Translations under genes and position numbers: made by a program | The notes under the pieces: generated by a model | Seen by the model: the letters and a program-made list of their open reading frames with translations, nothing else | Database searches by the model: none | Told to the model about the DNA's origin: nothing | From: Pyrenophora tritici-repentis | Lineage: Eukaryota; Ascomycota; Dothideomycetes; Pleosporales; Pleosporaceae | DNA length: 64,000 bases | NCBI RefSeq assembly: GCF_003171515.1 | Contig: NC_089399.1 | Span: 124,001-188,000 of the forward strand | Direction: 5' to 3' | Part shown: in pieces, positions 20,163-31,424 of the stretch | How the letters are laid out: each line of letters begins with the position of its first letter | Position numbering within the stretch: position 1 is the first letter of the stretch

Positions 20163-20805
20163 TCTGTCTTTGTGTATGTCAGTATATGGGCAATGCGGTA
20201 CAGCCTAAAAGTAAGCTGTTCTGCAAGGCAATCTGAGGTCCGGCAAGCAGCGTGGTGGTTGGTTGTGCGAGAAGGTGTGTCGAAGTAGCTAGATACTAGA
20301 GTGCTCCGAAAATACACGAGGCTGCGTCGCGTTCACGTTGCGCGCGCACCGCACAAGAGGAACTCTAATTAATAAACATGCAAAATAAGCGAGCAGGCAG
20401 CAGAGGCGCAGATGAGTGGTGAAAGTGAGAGAAATCGGTGAATGAGAAAGTGAAATAGAAAAGTAAGGGTTGGTCTAACCACGGATAGACGCAGGTGCAC
20501 CCGCCCAATGAGGGCGCCACATAGGCGACTGAGACCGAAAGGCGACGAATAGGGTCTGGCTATCAACATGGTTTCGAAGAATTCACATTCACAACTGACG
20601 CGTGGTGAGCATTTGAGCAATTAGGGAGCAACCGTGGTGTGCATTCTACAACTAGCAAACCATATGCACCGCTTGGCGGGTGGTCTTATTCAGAGGGTAT
20701 TATTACCTAATGCTGACTTTTTCAGGACCTGAATCACTCCAACCAGCCCTGCGAACAGACATTACATGGTTTTACGTACGCCTTGGCGGCTGTACCGAAC
20801 CGCGG
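20163..20805. other. Intergenic, E2 upstream and NMT1 3' flank
   Basis: No coding sequence recognised on either strand. Confidence 0.4.
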
Positions 20806-22571
20806 TTACAACATGACTAACCCAATTCCGCCCATGTGGTCCTTGCTCGCCTGGCTTCGTGAGTCAATACCACCCGGTATGGGTGCGGCACGATAATTGT
20901 AGAGATAATAGTGCAGTGAGCCGTCACCAGCACCAAAGCGCTGCTCATCCAGGAACAGTGGGTTATCCAAAAGTGTTAGCGCGTTGAAGACGTCGAAATT
21001 AGCCTAACTTTGTTAGCGGGTCACCACATTCCACCGACCGTGTTACTCACTTTCTTGGCCAATATCAACGCATCCTTCATCAGCAGGTTCAACCTTTGCT
21101 TCAACTTTGCCTGGTCCTTCTCCTCCTCAAAGGCGACCTCGGTACCATAGTAGAACAAATAAGCTGCCTTGATAGTGTTATGCTTCTTGTTCCCGATGAC
21201 GGTGCTCTCGAGGTTGTAAAAGGAGAAGTAGTCGGTGATCTTGTGAGTGTTGGGATCTTCAACAACGTAGCTCCACACAACCTGCTCCTTGGGCTTCTCC
21301 TTGGGCGCCATCCAGTGCTCAAATTCGGTTTTGTTGAAGACCTGTGCCATATCCATGCGCTTAAGATATCGCTGTAGGAGATCGAGGGCTGAATCGACAT
21401 CCTTTGCTTCCATTTCGCGAAGTCCTGGGGTAGATGTAGTGTCTGGGAGCTTGAATCGTATAATCTGACGCTTTTCGGTGCTGTTCGGGGGCAGGGGAGA
21501 GAAGCCGACATCATGGAGCTTTTGCCAGTCGAGCGCACGATGAAAATAGCGGGCAGTCGAGACAGGTGTAGGCAGAAGGGAGCCGGCAGTGTATACGGCC
21601 TGGAATGTACCTTCGACGTAGCAGCGGCGGGTGATCTCCTTGATCAGGACGGGTGCTAGCCGTTTCGAGCGCAGCTTCTTGTGAATACAGAGAAAGTTTA
21701 CTTCGGAGCAGTCAAGTATCTTTTCGCGGATGCGCATCTGTATCGGGATGCCTGATATGAAGGCGACGAGTTTGCCAGATGCGGTTGCGCGGACACCGAC
21801 GTGCCATTCCTTCTTCCACCCAGGCGCTTTCAGGGCCCTACATTTGTCAGTCAAGCGCGGGAGTCGCATTATTCCGGCTTACCAGTTTAGAAATGATGGC
21901 GAGTAGTTAAAGCGGAACGTCGCGTCCTTGTCCTCGACGTAGTGGTTGGTGAGCAGCTCAAACACTTCGTGGAGCTGCTTCTCGTCTTCGAGGTCCATAG
22001 TAACCCACTCAAAGCCCGGGTACATGGGACTGGGGTTCTTGTCAACCTCCTCAATCTTGATCTCCTTGATAGGTCCATCCTTGATCTTTTCCTTGCTCGC
22101 CATCTCATCGAAGCTGGGTACCGGCTGTGTCTTCCAGAATGCGTGACTGGCCATGTCCTTTTGGCTGCCCTGAGGTGCTAGCCCAGTCAACATCTCATTG
22201 AGGTTGAGCTTTCGAACAAGATTCTCTAGTTCCGCTTTACTGCCCGCCTGGCCTTGGAGCTCATTGGCGAGTCCAGGGTTGTTTGCAAGCAGCATCTGCA
22301 TTGCTTCCTTTGGCAGTATCCCACTAGCAGGCGCATTCATGTCTGTCGCCTCGCCCTTTCCTTTACCGCTGAGAGCATCCTTGATCTTACGCTTTCTGCT
22401 CTTCTTCTTCTTTTCCGACGCGCCCTCGGCACCTTCTACTGTTTCTGTTGCTTCATTGGCGCTCTCGTCTGCTGATTCAGCTTCTGCCTGCTTGCTCGAT
22501 TCGGCGACAGCTTCGGCCGCTGCTTGCTCGGTTGCGTCGGGTTTGGAAACCTTGGAGTTTTCTTGAGGCAT
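20806..22571 (-). CDS. NMT1: Glycylpeptide N-tetradecanoyltransferase (N-myristoyltransferase)
   Basis: Three exons (21883..22571, 21051..21837, 20806..21003) encode 557 aa. The enzyme transfers myristate from myristoyl-CoA to N-terminal glycine. Visible signatures are [56 protein letters not shown] (CoA site), [19 protein letters not shown] and [16 protein letters not shown]. The terminal GGIGLVML provides the C-terminal carboxylate used as catalytic base. The N-terminal ~90 residues are Glu/Ala-rich, followed by a Lys/Arg block (KKKKSRKRK) like the ribosome-targeting region of other NMTs. Start MPQENSK at 22571 is preferred; the frame is open further upstream but non-homologous. Introns are short (45 and 47 nt) with GTAAGC and GTGAGT donors. 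Confidence 0.96.
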
Positions 22572-24167
22572 GGTCGGGAGACACCAAGGGTAGGGATATG
22601 AAGGTATCGGGGATGATGGGGAGGTGTGGTGGCTGTTGTCGCAATATTCTGGACACTTGCTTGAGCACTGCCTAGGTGGGGCGTGGAGGGGTACTAAATA
22701 GCAGCCACACTGCGCATACCCTGCGCCTCCAACTACCACACTTCCAAGGTTCAATTTAGCCGTCCACAGCAGCCAAGTTCCTTGAAGAGCTGCATTCGCA
22801 TAACTACCTGCCATACAATGTACTCTTACGATTCCGTCTATTTCCACCCGAACAAATTTCGAACTTGAGCAGCCTCAATGACATCATATCACCACCACCG
22901 AGTCTAGCGCTAAAAGCCCCATGTAGAGATGTAGTCTTGGATACTACTAAGAGCCCTGAGCAGGCTGCTAATTTTGTTTCCAAAACGGTGTCTATATCGT
23001 GCTATGCTAGTATAATTAGGAGTTCGATATCCATATAATGCTTCTGAGATTCGCGCAAAAATAAAAATACTCTACCTACATGTAGCGACAAAGAGATGTC
23101 TAGAGGTAACAGCAAATTAATGTTTAGAGTAGATGCGTGTCGGACAATACACTAACCTACATCAAACCGCAGAAGATGTATCACTCCACTCACATGTAGC
23201 GCACCAGTAATGAAAAATCAACTTTTGTATTCTTCACATCCAGGCGGCGGAGCGGTATTGTTGTGGCGACTGCGTTGTGGGGTTGCGACCTTTCACTCTT
23301 GGCAGAAGTTGGGATGGTGAAAGTGAATGAGAGTTGGCGCTAGCGCGGCACTGGACACCAAAGAAGAACACGAGAACGATAATATGAGCGTATTGAATTG
23401 GAGACTGCGATGGGATATATACGAGGGCAAGTCGCGCTCTGTGGCGCTGTCAGTGTTGCTTTCCAATACGACTGTGACTTCGCGCCCTGAACCCCTGACT
23501 CTACAATGTCCACGAAATCGCGAATCTCATCGTCGCCACACGGTAATTACCAACGACAATGGCTCCCCCTGACATGCCCACAGAGGCAAGAGTCAAAAGA
23601 GCTCTCGTTAAAATCATGTAATCGATGGTTGTTCAGTTTGGTACGCCAAAGATGGGTGACACGCTCACACATCACACACTAAAAGCCATATCAGAGAAAC
23701 CATATAGATGTAAATCTTGCTACATTCAATTGAGCGTGTAGCCGCTGTACATAGTATGCTACTCCGGTGTTATCTTGCTCCGCTTCGCTTCGCAACTAGA
23801 TCTAAACTGCCGTTATTCAAACTCCATCTTAGGGGTATTTCCCGCCATAGTAGAAAAACATTAGATCCAGTCCATTTTGGTTCGTGGGTTAAGAAAAAAA
23901 ATGTCCACAGGACGGGCGGGGGTATAAGAAAAAGAACAAACAGTCTTCAAGAAAAGTACAACAAAGGAGAAAACGCCAGCGCCGTGCTGCCGCAGGCAGT
24001 CACCGGTCTTTTACTTGTATCGTACACAGGTGTTGGTTCCGAGCGTTTGTGGTGGTATAACTGTCTGCGGATGATGATGATAAAAATACAAAAAAAGGGT
24101 ATCGCTAATGCTAGTAATGCTGATAAAGCAGAGTCTCAAGTAAGGGGGAAAAAGAAGCAATCGTCAC
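22572..24167. other. Intergenic, NMT1 upstream
   Basis: 1.6 kb without a recognisable gene. A 170-codon plus-strand ORF at 23717-24229 is antisense to the end of the next gene and shows no motif. The region is AT-richer than its surroundings around 22.9-23.2 kb. Confidence 0.45.
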
Positions 24168-26738
24168 TTAGGACGAGGGTTGTTGTGGCGGCGCGCGGAT
24201 TGTGGTTCCGTTTTGGAACTCAATTGTGAACTGAATAAGATCAAGTTTAAAAGGCCCAACGTCAACGGCACCACTGTTGGCATTGCCATTACGGTTGCTT
24301 GTGAGTAGGTTCTGTATCGATTCCTGGGCAGAAGCAGCAACGTCGAGGGAATTACTTTGTTCAAGTGCGAAAAGGACAGCGACACGCGCAAAGTCAAGGG
24401 CGACGATGTTGCTAGAAATGGGCTGCACCATTTTGGGGGCCTGGGATATCGCCGCTTGGTTTGGAGTCGTAGGAGCCTTGTTGGTCTGGCCGACTGTCTG
24501 GCGTTTATGTGGCTGGTGGAGGGCATGCGCAGGGTGCGGTTGGTAGAGAAGGGGGAGTGTACGTGACGGGCGAAGCGTGGACCTTACATCAAGCGAGGGA
24601 AGGCTCCGAGATGCCAAACCGTTGAAGGTAATGAGGGCATTCTCCGCCGCGCAACTGAGTGACAATGTCGAGAAAAGCGACAGAATACGGGTTGCATTCA
24701 TTGGTACATTGAAACTCTGAGCTGTCTCCAAGATCAGGCGGGGAATCCCGGAACCCGTCGTGGCATTGTTGACAGTACCTTCGATGTTGGTCGTGGTGCA
24801 GCCAGTGGCATCGTCATTGGTGCATGTGCGTCCTGTGAAGCCGTTGATGCAAATGCAGTTGCAGGATTGATCAGAGTTGAAAATGGCAAGACCGCCGTTT
24901 TGGCAAGAGATGATTCCGTCGCATTGACCATTTCCTGAATTTCCAGGGTTGTTGGGGCGGGATGTTGGGGCTGCTGCAGGCACATTCGTGTTGGTCAGAC
25001 CAGCACCGTTGCTTTGGGTTTCCTGAGCAGCGGCGCTGGTGGCTTTGTTCATATTAGGAATGACTACAAGAACCACAGGGATAACGACTGCGGCGGCGAT
25101 GATGAACAACAGGACTATCAGAAGCGTGATGAACGTCCAGAGGGGCATACCGCAGCACCGGCGTTTCTTGGGTTTTTCGTTGGTTAATGCAGCAGAACCC
25201 ATTCCGTTTGCGCGCATTTCAGCAGTCGACGGCCACTTGGTAAGACCGCCGCCACCCACTCTTGGACTGACACGACCCGAACGAGTTGGCGTTTCCTGGC
25301 CAGGTGGTGGGAAAGCAGCAAGCATCTCTGACAAGCCAGATTGGCGGGCCTGGTTTTGTGCAGGAGCACCGTTCTCCCAAAAGTCCATGTTCAATCGGCT
25401 AGCTGTGCGTCCACGATCAAGATTGGCTGCAAGCCGTGTAGCTCTTCGAATTAGGTCTGGCAGACTTGTCAGGCTGCCACGCGCCTCAGCTTCTCGGACG
25501 GCGTCCATGTCAAGCGTTGGGGGTCTCCCTTTTCGCATTCCGGCACGCTCGGCTAGTGCGCTGAAGCGCGTCTCCTGGGAAAGTGGATGGGGTGACGATG
25601 TCGTTGTTGCGTATCCAGCTTGCTCTTTTGAATTTTGCAATGTGTCCAGAGAGTCTGACGATGTATGGCTGCTGAGGGGCGACCTTCCTCTGATAGGCGT
25701 GCCGTCCCTTGCTGCGAGCGTTGCGGCCCCTAGTCCCACTCCAACCCCTAGACCCATTGCTTTTTTGCTTGCGCCGCTTTTCTTATCTCCAGGACCTTCT
25801 ACAGATCTGATAGTCATCAGCGACGGTTTGGTCCGCCTTCCCAAACTTGCTTGTCGCACTAGTGCTGGCGACTGCTGGACAAGGCCGCTCCGGTCATCGT
25901 GCTCTGTAGGTGAGATGGTTCCGCGATCGCTAGTGACTGTTTCATCGTCATCTGAATATAGGTCGTCCTCGGGATAAAAGCTATCTTTGTTGGTAGGGAA
26001 CACGTTGCTCGATGCGAATGATCCGCGCTGCGATTGTATCCTAGATGATTGTGTGTCCGACTCTTCGACGATTGGTGACACATAAGACATTTGTGTGTAA
26101 TATGACGAGGGGCCTCTTCGCGACGACGGTGGTGGACCTAAACTTGGAAAGCGTCGAGCCTGTTGGATACTTGGCATGGGCGGTTGAGGTATGGGAAAGT
26201 CGGGTATTGATCCTATGGAGGATTCGGATGCGATGGATGAGGTAGTGATGGGGCGCGAAGACCTGTAGGAACCAGGGGAAAGTGCGTCTTCACTTGCCTG
26301 CAAATAACCAGGAGACATGGGTGACTGTAAGTCGGGGGATAGTTGTTGAATGGGTAAGTCCTCGGATACCGGCCGAATTATTTCTCGTGGTGATTGCAAC
26401 CTCCTTGGTGAACGAGGTGGAATAGGTACTGAGCTTTCCACCATGCTGTTTGGGAGTGGCCATTGTGGCGACGGGGACCCGGAGTCGACATCATCCCTGG
26501 AGCCTGAGTAATCTGGCTGCGGTGACTGTTCGAGGCTTTCCTGGGAAGTCTGAGGCAGGTTCTGGTTTGGTCGTCGTGGCAGGCCTATTATCTTTGAAGT
26601 GTCTGGGAGCTGTGTCCTCTTTTGCGCAGCCTGCATCCTTTCCCTGGCCGCCTGTACCGAACCCTTTCTCGCGTCTCCATCGCTATACGCGTCCGCCGCA
26701 CCGTATGCTTCGGCGCCCAGTCTTGGGTCGTAACTCAT
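24168..26738 (-). CDS. Single-pass membrane protein with EGF-like domain
   Basis: An 856-aa single-exon protein with no N-terminal signal peptide. Residues 1-520 are Ser/Pro-rich, low-complexity and probably cytosolic. A basic KPKKRRCC stop/anchor is followed by a long hydrophobic span at about residues 533-560. After a short linker comes an EGF-like Cys array at about 606-640 (CDG..SCQNGG..CNCICINGFTGRTC), then an Asn/Ser/Thr-rich region and a Cys-poor C-terminal domain. The expected topology is type II/III with the EGF module outside. The arrangement (disordered inside, TM, EGF outside) recalls fungal wall or stress sensor proteins, but no named family is assigned. A long gene-poor 5' region (2.9 kb) precedes it, as is common for highly regulated fungal surface genes. 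Confidence 0.8.
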   Translation of the reverse strand: MSYDPRLGAEAYGAADAYSDGDARKGSVQAARERMQAAQKRTQLPDTSKIIGLPRRPNQNLPQTSQESLEQSPQPDYSGSRDDVDSGSPSPQWPLPNSMVESSVPIPPRSPRRLQSPREIIRPVSEDLPIQQLSPDLQSPMSPGYLQASEDALSPGSYRSSRPITTSSIASESSIGSIPDFPIPQPPMPSIQQARRFPSLGPPPSSRRGPSSYYTQMSYVSPIVEESDTQSSRIQSQRGSFASSNVFPTNKDSFYPEDDLYSDDDETVTSDRGTISPTEHDDRSGLVQQSPALVRQASLGRRTKPSLMTIRSVEGPGDKKSGASKKAMGLGVGVGLGAATLAARDGTPIRGRSPLSSHTSSDSLDTLQNSKEQAGYATTTSSPHPLSQETRFSALAERAGMRKGRPPTLDMDAVREAEARGSLTSLPDLIRRATRLAANLDRGRTASRLNMDFWENGAPAQNQARQSGLSEMLAAFPPPGQETPTRSGRVSPRVGGGGLTKWPSTAEMRANGMGSAALTNEKPKKRRCCGMPLWTFITLLIVLLFIIAAAVVIPVVLVVIPNMNKATSAAAQETQSNGAGLTNTNVPAAAPTSRPNNPGNSGNGQCDGIISCQNGGLAIFNSDQSCNCICINGFTGRTCTNDDATGCTTTNIEGTVNNATTGSGIPRLILETAQSFNVPMNATRILSLFSTLSLSCAAENALITFNGLASRSLPSLDVRSTLRPSRTLPLLYQPHPAHALHQPHKRQTVGQTNKAPTTPNQAAISQAPKMVQPISSNIVALDFARVAVLFALEQSNSLDVAASAQESIQNLLTSNRNGNANSGAVDVGPFKLDLIQFTIEFQNGTTIRAPPQQPSS

Positions 26739-29674
26739 GAATTAGGCGTAGGAATGTTGCCGGTAAGTGTGTCAATGGACACAGAGCTGCTTGTGTGTGA
26801 GTGACGTGTGACGCGAGGTTCACACCCTCGGAGCGTGAGGTTGGGTAGATGGTGAGTATGCGTCAGGCAGCTTCGTGTGGTTTGGAAGAGGTGTTGACCG
26901 TTAGTACAATTGTGCGACAACTGACGCATATGCCCTTGTTGCAAGACAACCAAGGGTCAATGCGGGCATGTGTGACACACTTTGGTCAGAGAGTGTTCTT
27001 CCGAACACTGGTCCCGGTACCTGATCTAAATTACAGGCAACGAGGCGAGGGAACGATACACGTCAGGAATAGGTGAGAATGTTCGGTTGACGAGGATTGA
27101 CAGCGGAAGGCCGCGATTCCTTGCGTGGGGGGTACCCAGCAGCCTGGAGGACAGGTCGAGACAGTACCCTGAGGAGCGGCACGGACTATCGGAGACAGTT
27201 AAGCCTAGATTTTACAAGTCAGAAGGATGGCTCGCATGGCAAGTGAGGCTCAAAAGGGCCAGCCCAAGTGGTGTCACCAAGGCCTCGGCAGTGAAGATGA
27301 TGATGGTGCAGATGATATCGGGTATATGGCCCAAATAGCATTTACCGGCCAGCCATGAGAGGCCGAACATGGCAATCGAGTTGCGCAAACTGGAAAAGAG
27401 GGGGAGTATGTGACGTTGTGCGTTGCAGCAAGGTGACGAAGATGCCCAATAGGGTTTCAAAAGGAATCCATGTACGTACAGTTGGAAGAGAGGCCCCAGC
27501 AAAAGTCAAACTTGGGGTGTCGGAAGATTTGGGACTGAGGAAGCGAAGACGTTGGCCATGGATAGGAATCACAGGTAATTGGAACGAGGCGGGTTTGCTG
27601 TTTGACGGGCCGTTGAGCTAAGAAGAGTATTTACAGTTGGTAAACGCGGAGACTAGGGCACGCGGAGGTATTGAAGGCGGGAAAAAGAAAATATAGACGG
27701 TTGTGGGAGGACAGCGATGAACTAGCGTCGCCTAAGAGCGTCGAGCTCGCGGGAATTGGATAACCAGGACGATGGAGAATGGAAATTGAAGAGAGTGAAG
27801 GGTAAGCAAAAAGACGCGAGAGGCCAGGACAGCATGTCTGGCAGATACAAAGGCTTGTGGGAGGCCAGGGCTGATTGTGGAACAAGACCAGGTTGGCATG
27901 GTTCAGAGTTTAGCATGCACGGGCTAGAAGGTGTGGTGCAGTCGCGAAGAAGCCACGAGGTGTGCGGTGACTCAGGGGCCGCGTGTTGGTCATTTAGAGT
28001 CGAAAGCAGAATGGTGCGACAGTCGCGGGCAACGCACACACTCCCGTTGCTGTGCATGGGCGATGTGAAGGTGCTGAGTGCTGACGATGCTCCCTACGTG
28101 CGAGTGCCGACGATGCTCCCTACGTGCGAGTGCCGTCGGGGATGCGCATCTCGACGGGCGGGAGCTCAAATGCAGGGGCATGCAGTTGTTCAGAAGCTGA
28201 TCATGACCGACATGATGTCTTCGAGTCAAGGCATCTCGCAATTATCAGGCATACATGCTTCAGACGTGTGCCGTGATGGCGCGGTCTGCATAGCATGACC
28301 CTGCCTAGGCGAGCCAGACACGAGTCGGTCTCGACTTGTGGTGCCGGCCAAGACGGCCCTTTTGAGACTGCACCGTTTTGTTCCTGCATGCATGACGCTT
28401 CTCGGGTTGCCCAGCCAGAGCAGCCGGTGCAAGTCTCATAAAGGGCTTGCCAATAACCGTTGCTACTCACGTGCGCCACCGTGTGTAGCCGGTGCCGGTG
28501 TCGATAGACAGCATGGCCAGTGGTAGCAGGCCAGTCGGAGGGTTATTGGTGGCGCGGAAGCCGCCTAGTGTGTGAGATTAAGTGCCCGAGATGGAATCCA
28601 AGAGGCGACGGGTGCGAGTGATGGCGGACATGAGAAACATGGATAAATATAGCACGCTAGCCCCGAACCGTAGTCGCGGGATGCTCGACCGTTACCCACT
28701 GGCTGTCTTTTCTATGTGAGGCGCACTTGGCCTTGTGATCGCCGTCGTGACTACGCCTGTGCCTGGCCTAGCAATATCAACCTTTGGACCAGCAAACCCA
28801 AAACCCAAAACGATGCCGTGCATCGCATTTGTGATTCAGCATGCCTTGACGTAACGGACGGCCAGAACCTCGAGCGCTGACGGTTATGCCACCCGACCCG
28901 GATCCGTACGGAGATTGTGAACTGAGAGATTGAGGCAGAGGGCAAGTCCCGCACCCAAGGCAAGACTGATCGCCCTCAATTTGCGACCCTGAGCGTATCT
29001 GCCATTGGAAGGTGCCGCTCGAGCCAAACACTGACAGACAGGAAGGTGCGCTGTGCACGCGGAAACCGCGACCGTCGCTACCAGTTTCCACCCTCGTCCC
29101 AGCCGTCCCTTCTGCACATCCTTTCTGTTTACGTCATACGTCATCTCTCTCTCACTTCTCCCCACAACAACATCTGCAGCGACGATATGCTGACATGGAC
29201 GGCCGCTGCAATATCCAGATCCCAGCTGCCCTAGACCGATTGGCTACTTCCGTAATCTACATATGCGCCTGTCTGACAATAAGCCGTCGGGAAGTAAAGT
29301 AAGCAGGCACAACGGGTAACGGCATCTGTAGAAGCGTTGGGGCTCCTGCAGCCTCCCTAAAGCCACCGTGCCATGTAGCACAACTCTATCCAACCCAAGT
29401 TCATGTTGGTGTTGGCAGCCGTACCATGCACAAGCGCCAAACCTACCTCGCGGGTACCTGGATCAAATCAAACTACTACTGAAAAAGGACGCAAAGGGAA
29501 CCGCGCAATTACCGACTGAAATGGCCTACTCACACCAAGTTCGTCCATGTCACGCTTCCAACACTGCCATCACCAGTTACTTAACGCTAGCAGGGTATTG
29601 CTACTGTACCGTGTCACCGTCGCACCCCGACGGAAGACACTCGGGACGGCCAACGCGAACATACTCAGACCCCC
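26739..29674. other. Gene-poor 2.9-kb region
   Basis: No coding sequence could be supported. A 180-codon ORF (27756-28298, plus) has biased composition and no motif. It contains a perfect 26-bp tandem repeat at 28083-28134. It is the upstream region of both the EGF-like protein (minus) and the 427-codon hypothetical (plus), so long promoters or non-coding transcripts are possible. Confidence 0.45.
28083..28134. repeat. Perfect 26-bp direct tandem repeat
   Basis: Two identical adjacent copies at 28083-28108 and 28109-28134, containing GATGCTCCCTACGTGCGAGT. They could be a duplicated binding site or a recent slippage event. Confidence 0.9.
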
Positions 29675-30958
29675 GTGACACCCGACCAGAGATGCAGAGG
29701 TCGTCTTTTGCATGCAAATAGCATAGAGTCCTGCACAGACGGCGGTGTTGCTCTTAGTCCAATCGACTCCGCATACTTTCGTCCGACCACGACCGATATC
29801 TTCACTGACTATAGACGCGCCGAAGCTACCACGACACCATACAAGCTGCCATGTCCAAACCCAGGGCCAGCCTCACCTTCCCAACTAGCAAATATCCGCG
29901 TCCGCCGTGCACATCATGGCCCGGCACTACTGCAGTCACCAGCCCGTGCTGGACACGCTGCACGCATGAGACAGATATTTGAAGATGCCGGTCGTGGAAA
30001 CCAAACACCGCAGCCAAACAGAGATACCCTGTACCCGCAACTGCCAAATATATCGAGGAAAGCCTCGTCGCCTCCAGAGCACAACGCCACTGGAGAACGT
30101 CAAACCCCGCACTCCCCTATCCGTCGTCCAGAGTCGCTATGCATGTCAACGAACTCGTTCCGATATCGACTACATGCGGAATGTACGGCAGTATCCGAAG
30201 CAAGCTCCGAGTCGTGGTCGGACGATTCAGGATACTTTATTGCCGGCTCACGGGCCCGATCATCTAGTGTCGCCGTCCCACCCGTAGAACGCATATCCGA
30301 CTGGCTCCTCAATGTTTCTCCATCCGAAGTAGAGCATACCACTGAAGTAGCAGAGCACCAAATTGACAGCTTGACACCATCACCCGAACCGTTGCCCTGG
30401 GAAAACCATGACGACACCCTACAAAGCCACACGTCGCACCCAAAACGGGCGACTACATCCTCTCCACCTGATCCATTCGTAGAAGAAGACAAGCACAAAC
30501 TTAAACGCCACTCACTATTCAATAGCGACAAGAGGGTTGTCCTCGATAATCTTATTGCAACTCCTCCCCACCACTCCACTGTAACTATCCGCTCCCTTTC
30601 CCACAATCCCCCCATTTCTCCTCAACCTACCCGCACTCTCCTCGATGATGACGGCGGCGTGCAACTCAGCCCTCTCAGTCCAAACGTATGTATCGAACGC
30701 GGTCCAGCCCGCCACCACTCTGCTCATCGTAACGAACCTCTCTCCTCACCCGTTCAGGACCGTCACCCAGCTCATATCCGACGTCTTCGCTTCGAGGAAA
30801 ATCGCCCTACTGGATTGACGTTGGATCCTCCGCGAGGCAGGAAGAATACCCTTGCAGCGTGTAAGATTGGGGTTGGAACAAGGTTCCAACATGCTCGGCA
30901 TAATGCGGGTAGTAGTGGTGGTCTGACTAGGTTTGGGCGACAAGCTGTGCAAGATTGA
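29675..30958 (+). CDS. Hypothetical disordered protein
   Basis: An open frame of 427 codons ending at TGA 30958. The first in-frame ATG is at 29966 (MRQIFEDAGR), giving 330 aa. The frame is open from 29675, so a spliced upstream exon may contribute; a candidate acceptor CAAATAG ends at about 29721. The product is rich in Ser, Pro, His and Arg with few hydrophobics. It contains short conserved-looking motifs (SWSDDSGYF, ISDWLLNVSPSE, RRLRFEENRPTGLTLDPPRG) suggestive of a regulatory protein with linear motifs. No domain is recognised. Confidence 0.55.
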   Translation: MTPDQRCRGRLLHANSIESCTDGGVALSPIDSAYFRPTTTDIFTDYRRAEATTTPYKLPCPNPGPASPSQLANIRVRRAHHGPALLQSPARAGHAARMRQIFEDAGRGNQTPQPNRDTLYPQLPNISRKASSPPEHNATGERQTPHSPIRRPESLCMSTNSFRYRLHAECTAVSEASSESWSDDSGYFIAGSRARSSSVAVPPVERISDWLLNVSPSEVEHTTEVAEHQIDSLTPSPEPLPWENHDDTLQSHTSHPKRATTSSPPDPFVEEDKHKLKRHSLFNSDKRVVLDNLIATPPHHSTVTIRSLSHNPPISPQPTRTLLDDDGGVQLSPLSPNVCIERGPARHHSAHRNEPLSSPVQDRHPAHIRRLRFEENRPTGLTLDPPRGRKNTLAACKIGVGTRFQHARHNAGSSGGLTRFGRQAVQD

Positions 30959-31424
30959 GTCTGAACAACAATGCACAGCACAACACAGCACAAGGAGTTG
31001 TTCGGAACACCAAGATTAACCAGAAAGCATGATTATAGCGGTTAGGCGAGTATAGATGGGACACACACGAGTGAACATTGATCTCATTTTAATAAAATAA
31101 AATAGAGTTTGAGTTTAGGGCTGGGGCTGGGGAAGTTACTTAAGAAGGGGTGGTGTGCGCATTGCGTTTTCATCTCCGGTAGCTAGCTCATTTTATCCTA
31201 GGTACGTACAACACCAAAACAGGAAAATATTGGCCCAAGCCATGTTGTTATCTTACAGGAAAGTAGTTGGTAGTTTCTACACATGTTATGCCCATGGAAG
31301 TGTATAACAGAGTTAATCTTCATGGAGAGAAATATCCGATTTATACCATGCGCGTGACGTAGGTACACGCAGATTTGTTTCTAACAAGGTTCATCTCCGC
31401 TTCCCACCCAAACCACCCACTTTT
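30959..31424. other. Convergent 3' intergenic region
   Basis: Between the 3' ends of the disordered hypothetical and MSY1. No gene or repeat recognised. Confidence 0.4.

Noticed and set aside
22572..22847. Upstream extension of the NMT1 frame
   Set aside because: Open by chance; the sequence has no homology, and the start MPQENSK fits the family length.
23717..24229. 170-codon plus-strand ORF
   Set aside because: Partly antisense to the 3' end of the EGF-like gene, Lys/Arg-rich from AT-rich 3' flank, no homology.
27756..28298. 180-codon plus-strand ORF
   Set aside because: Biased composition, no motif, overlaps the tandem repeat and has equally long ORFs in other frames.
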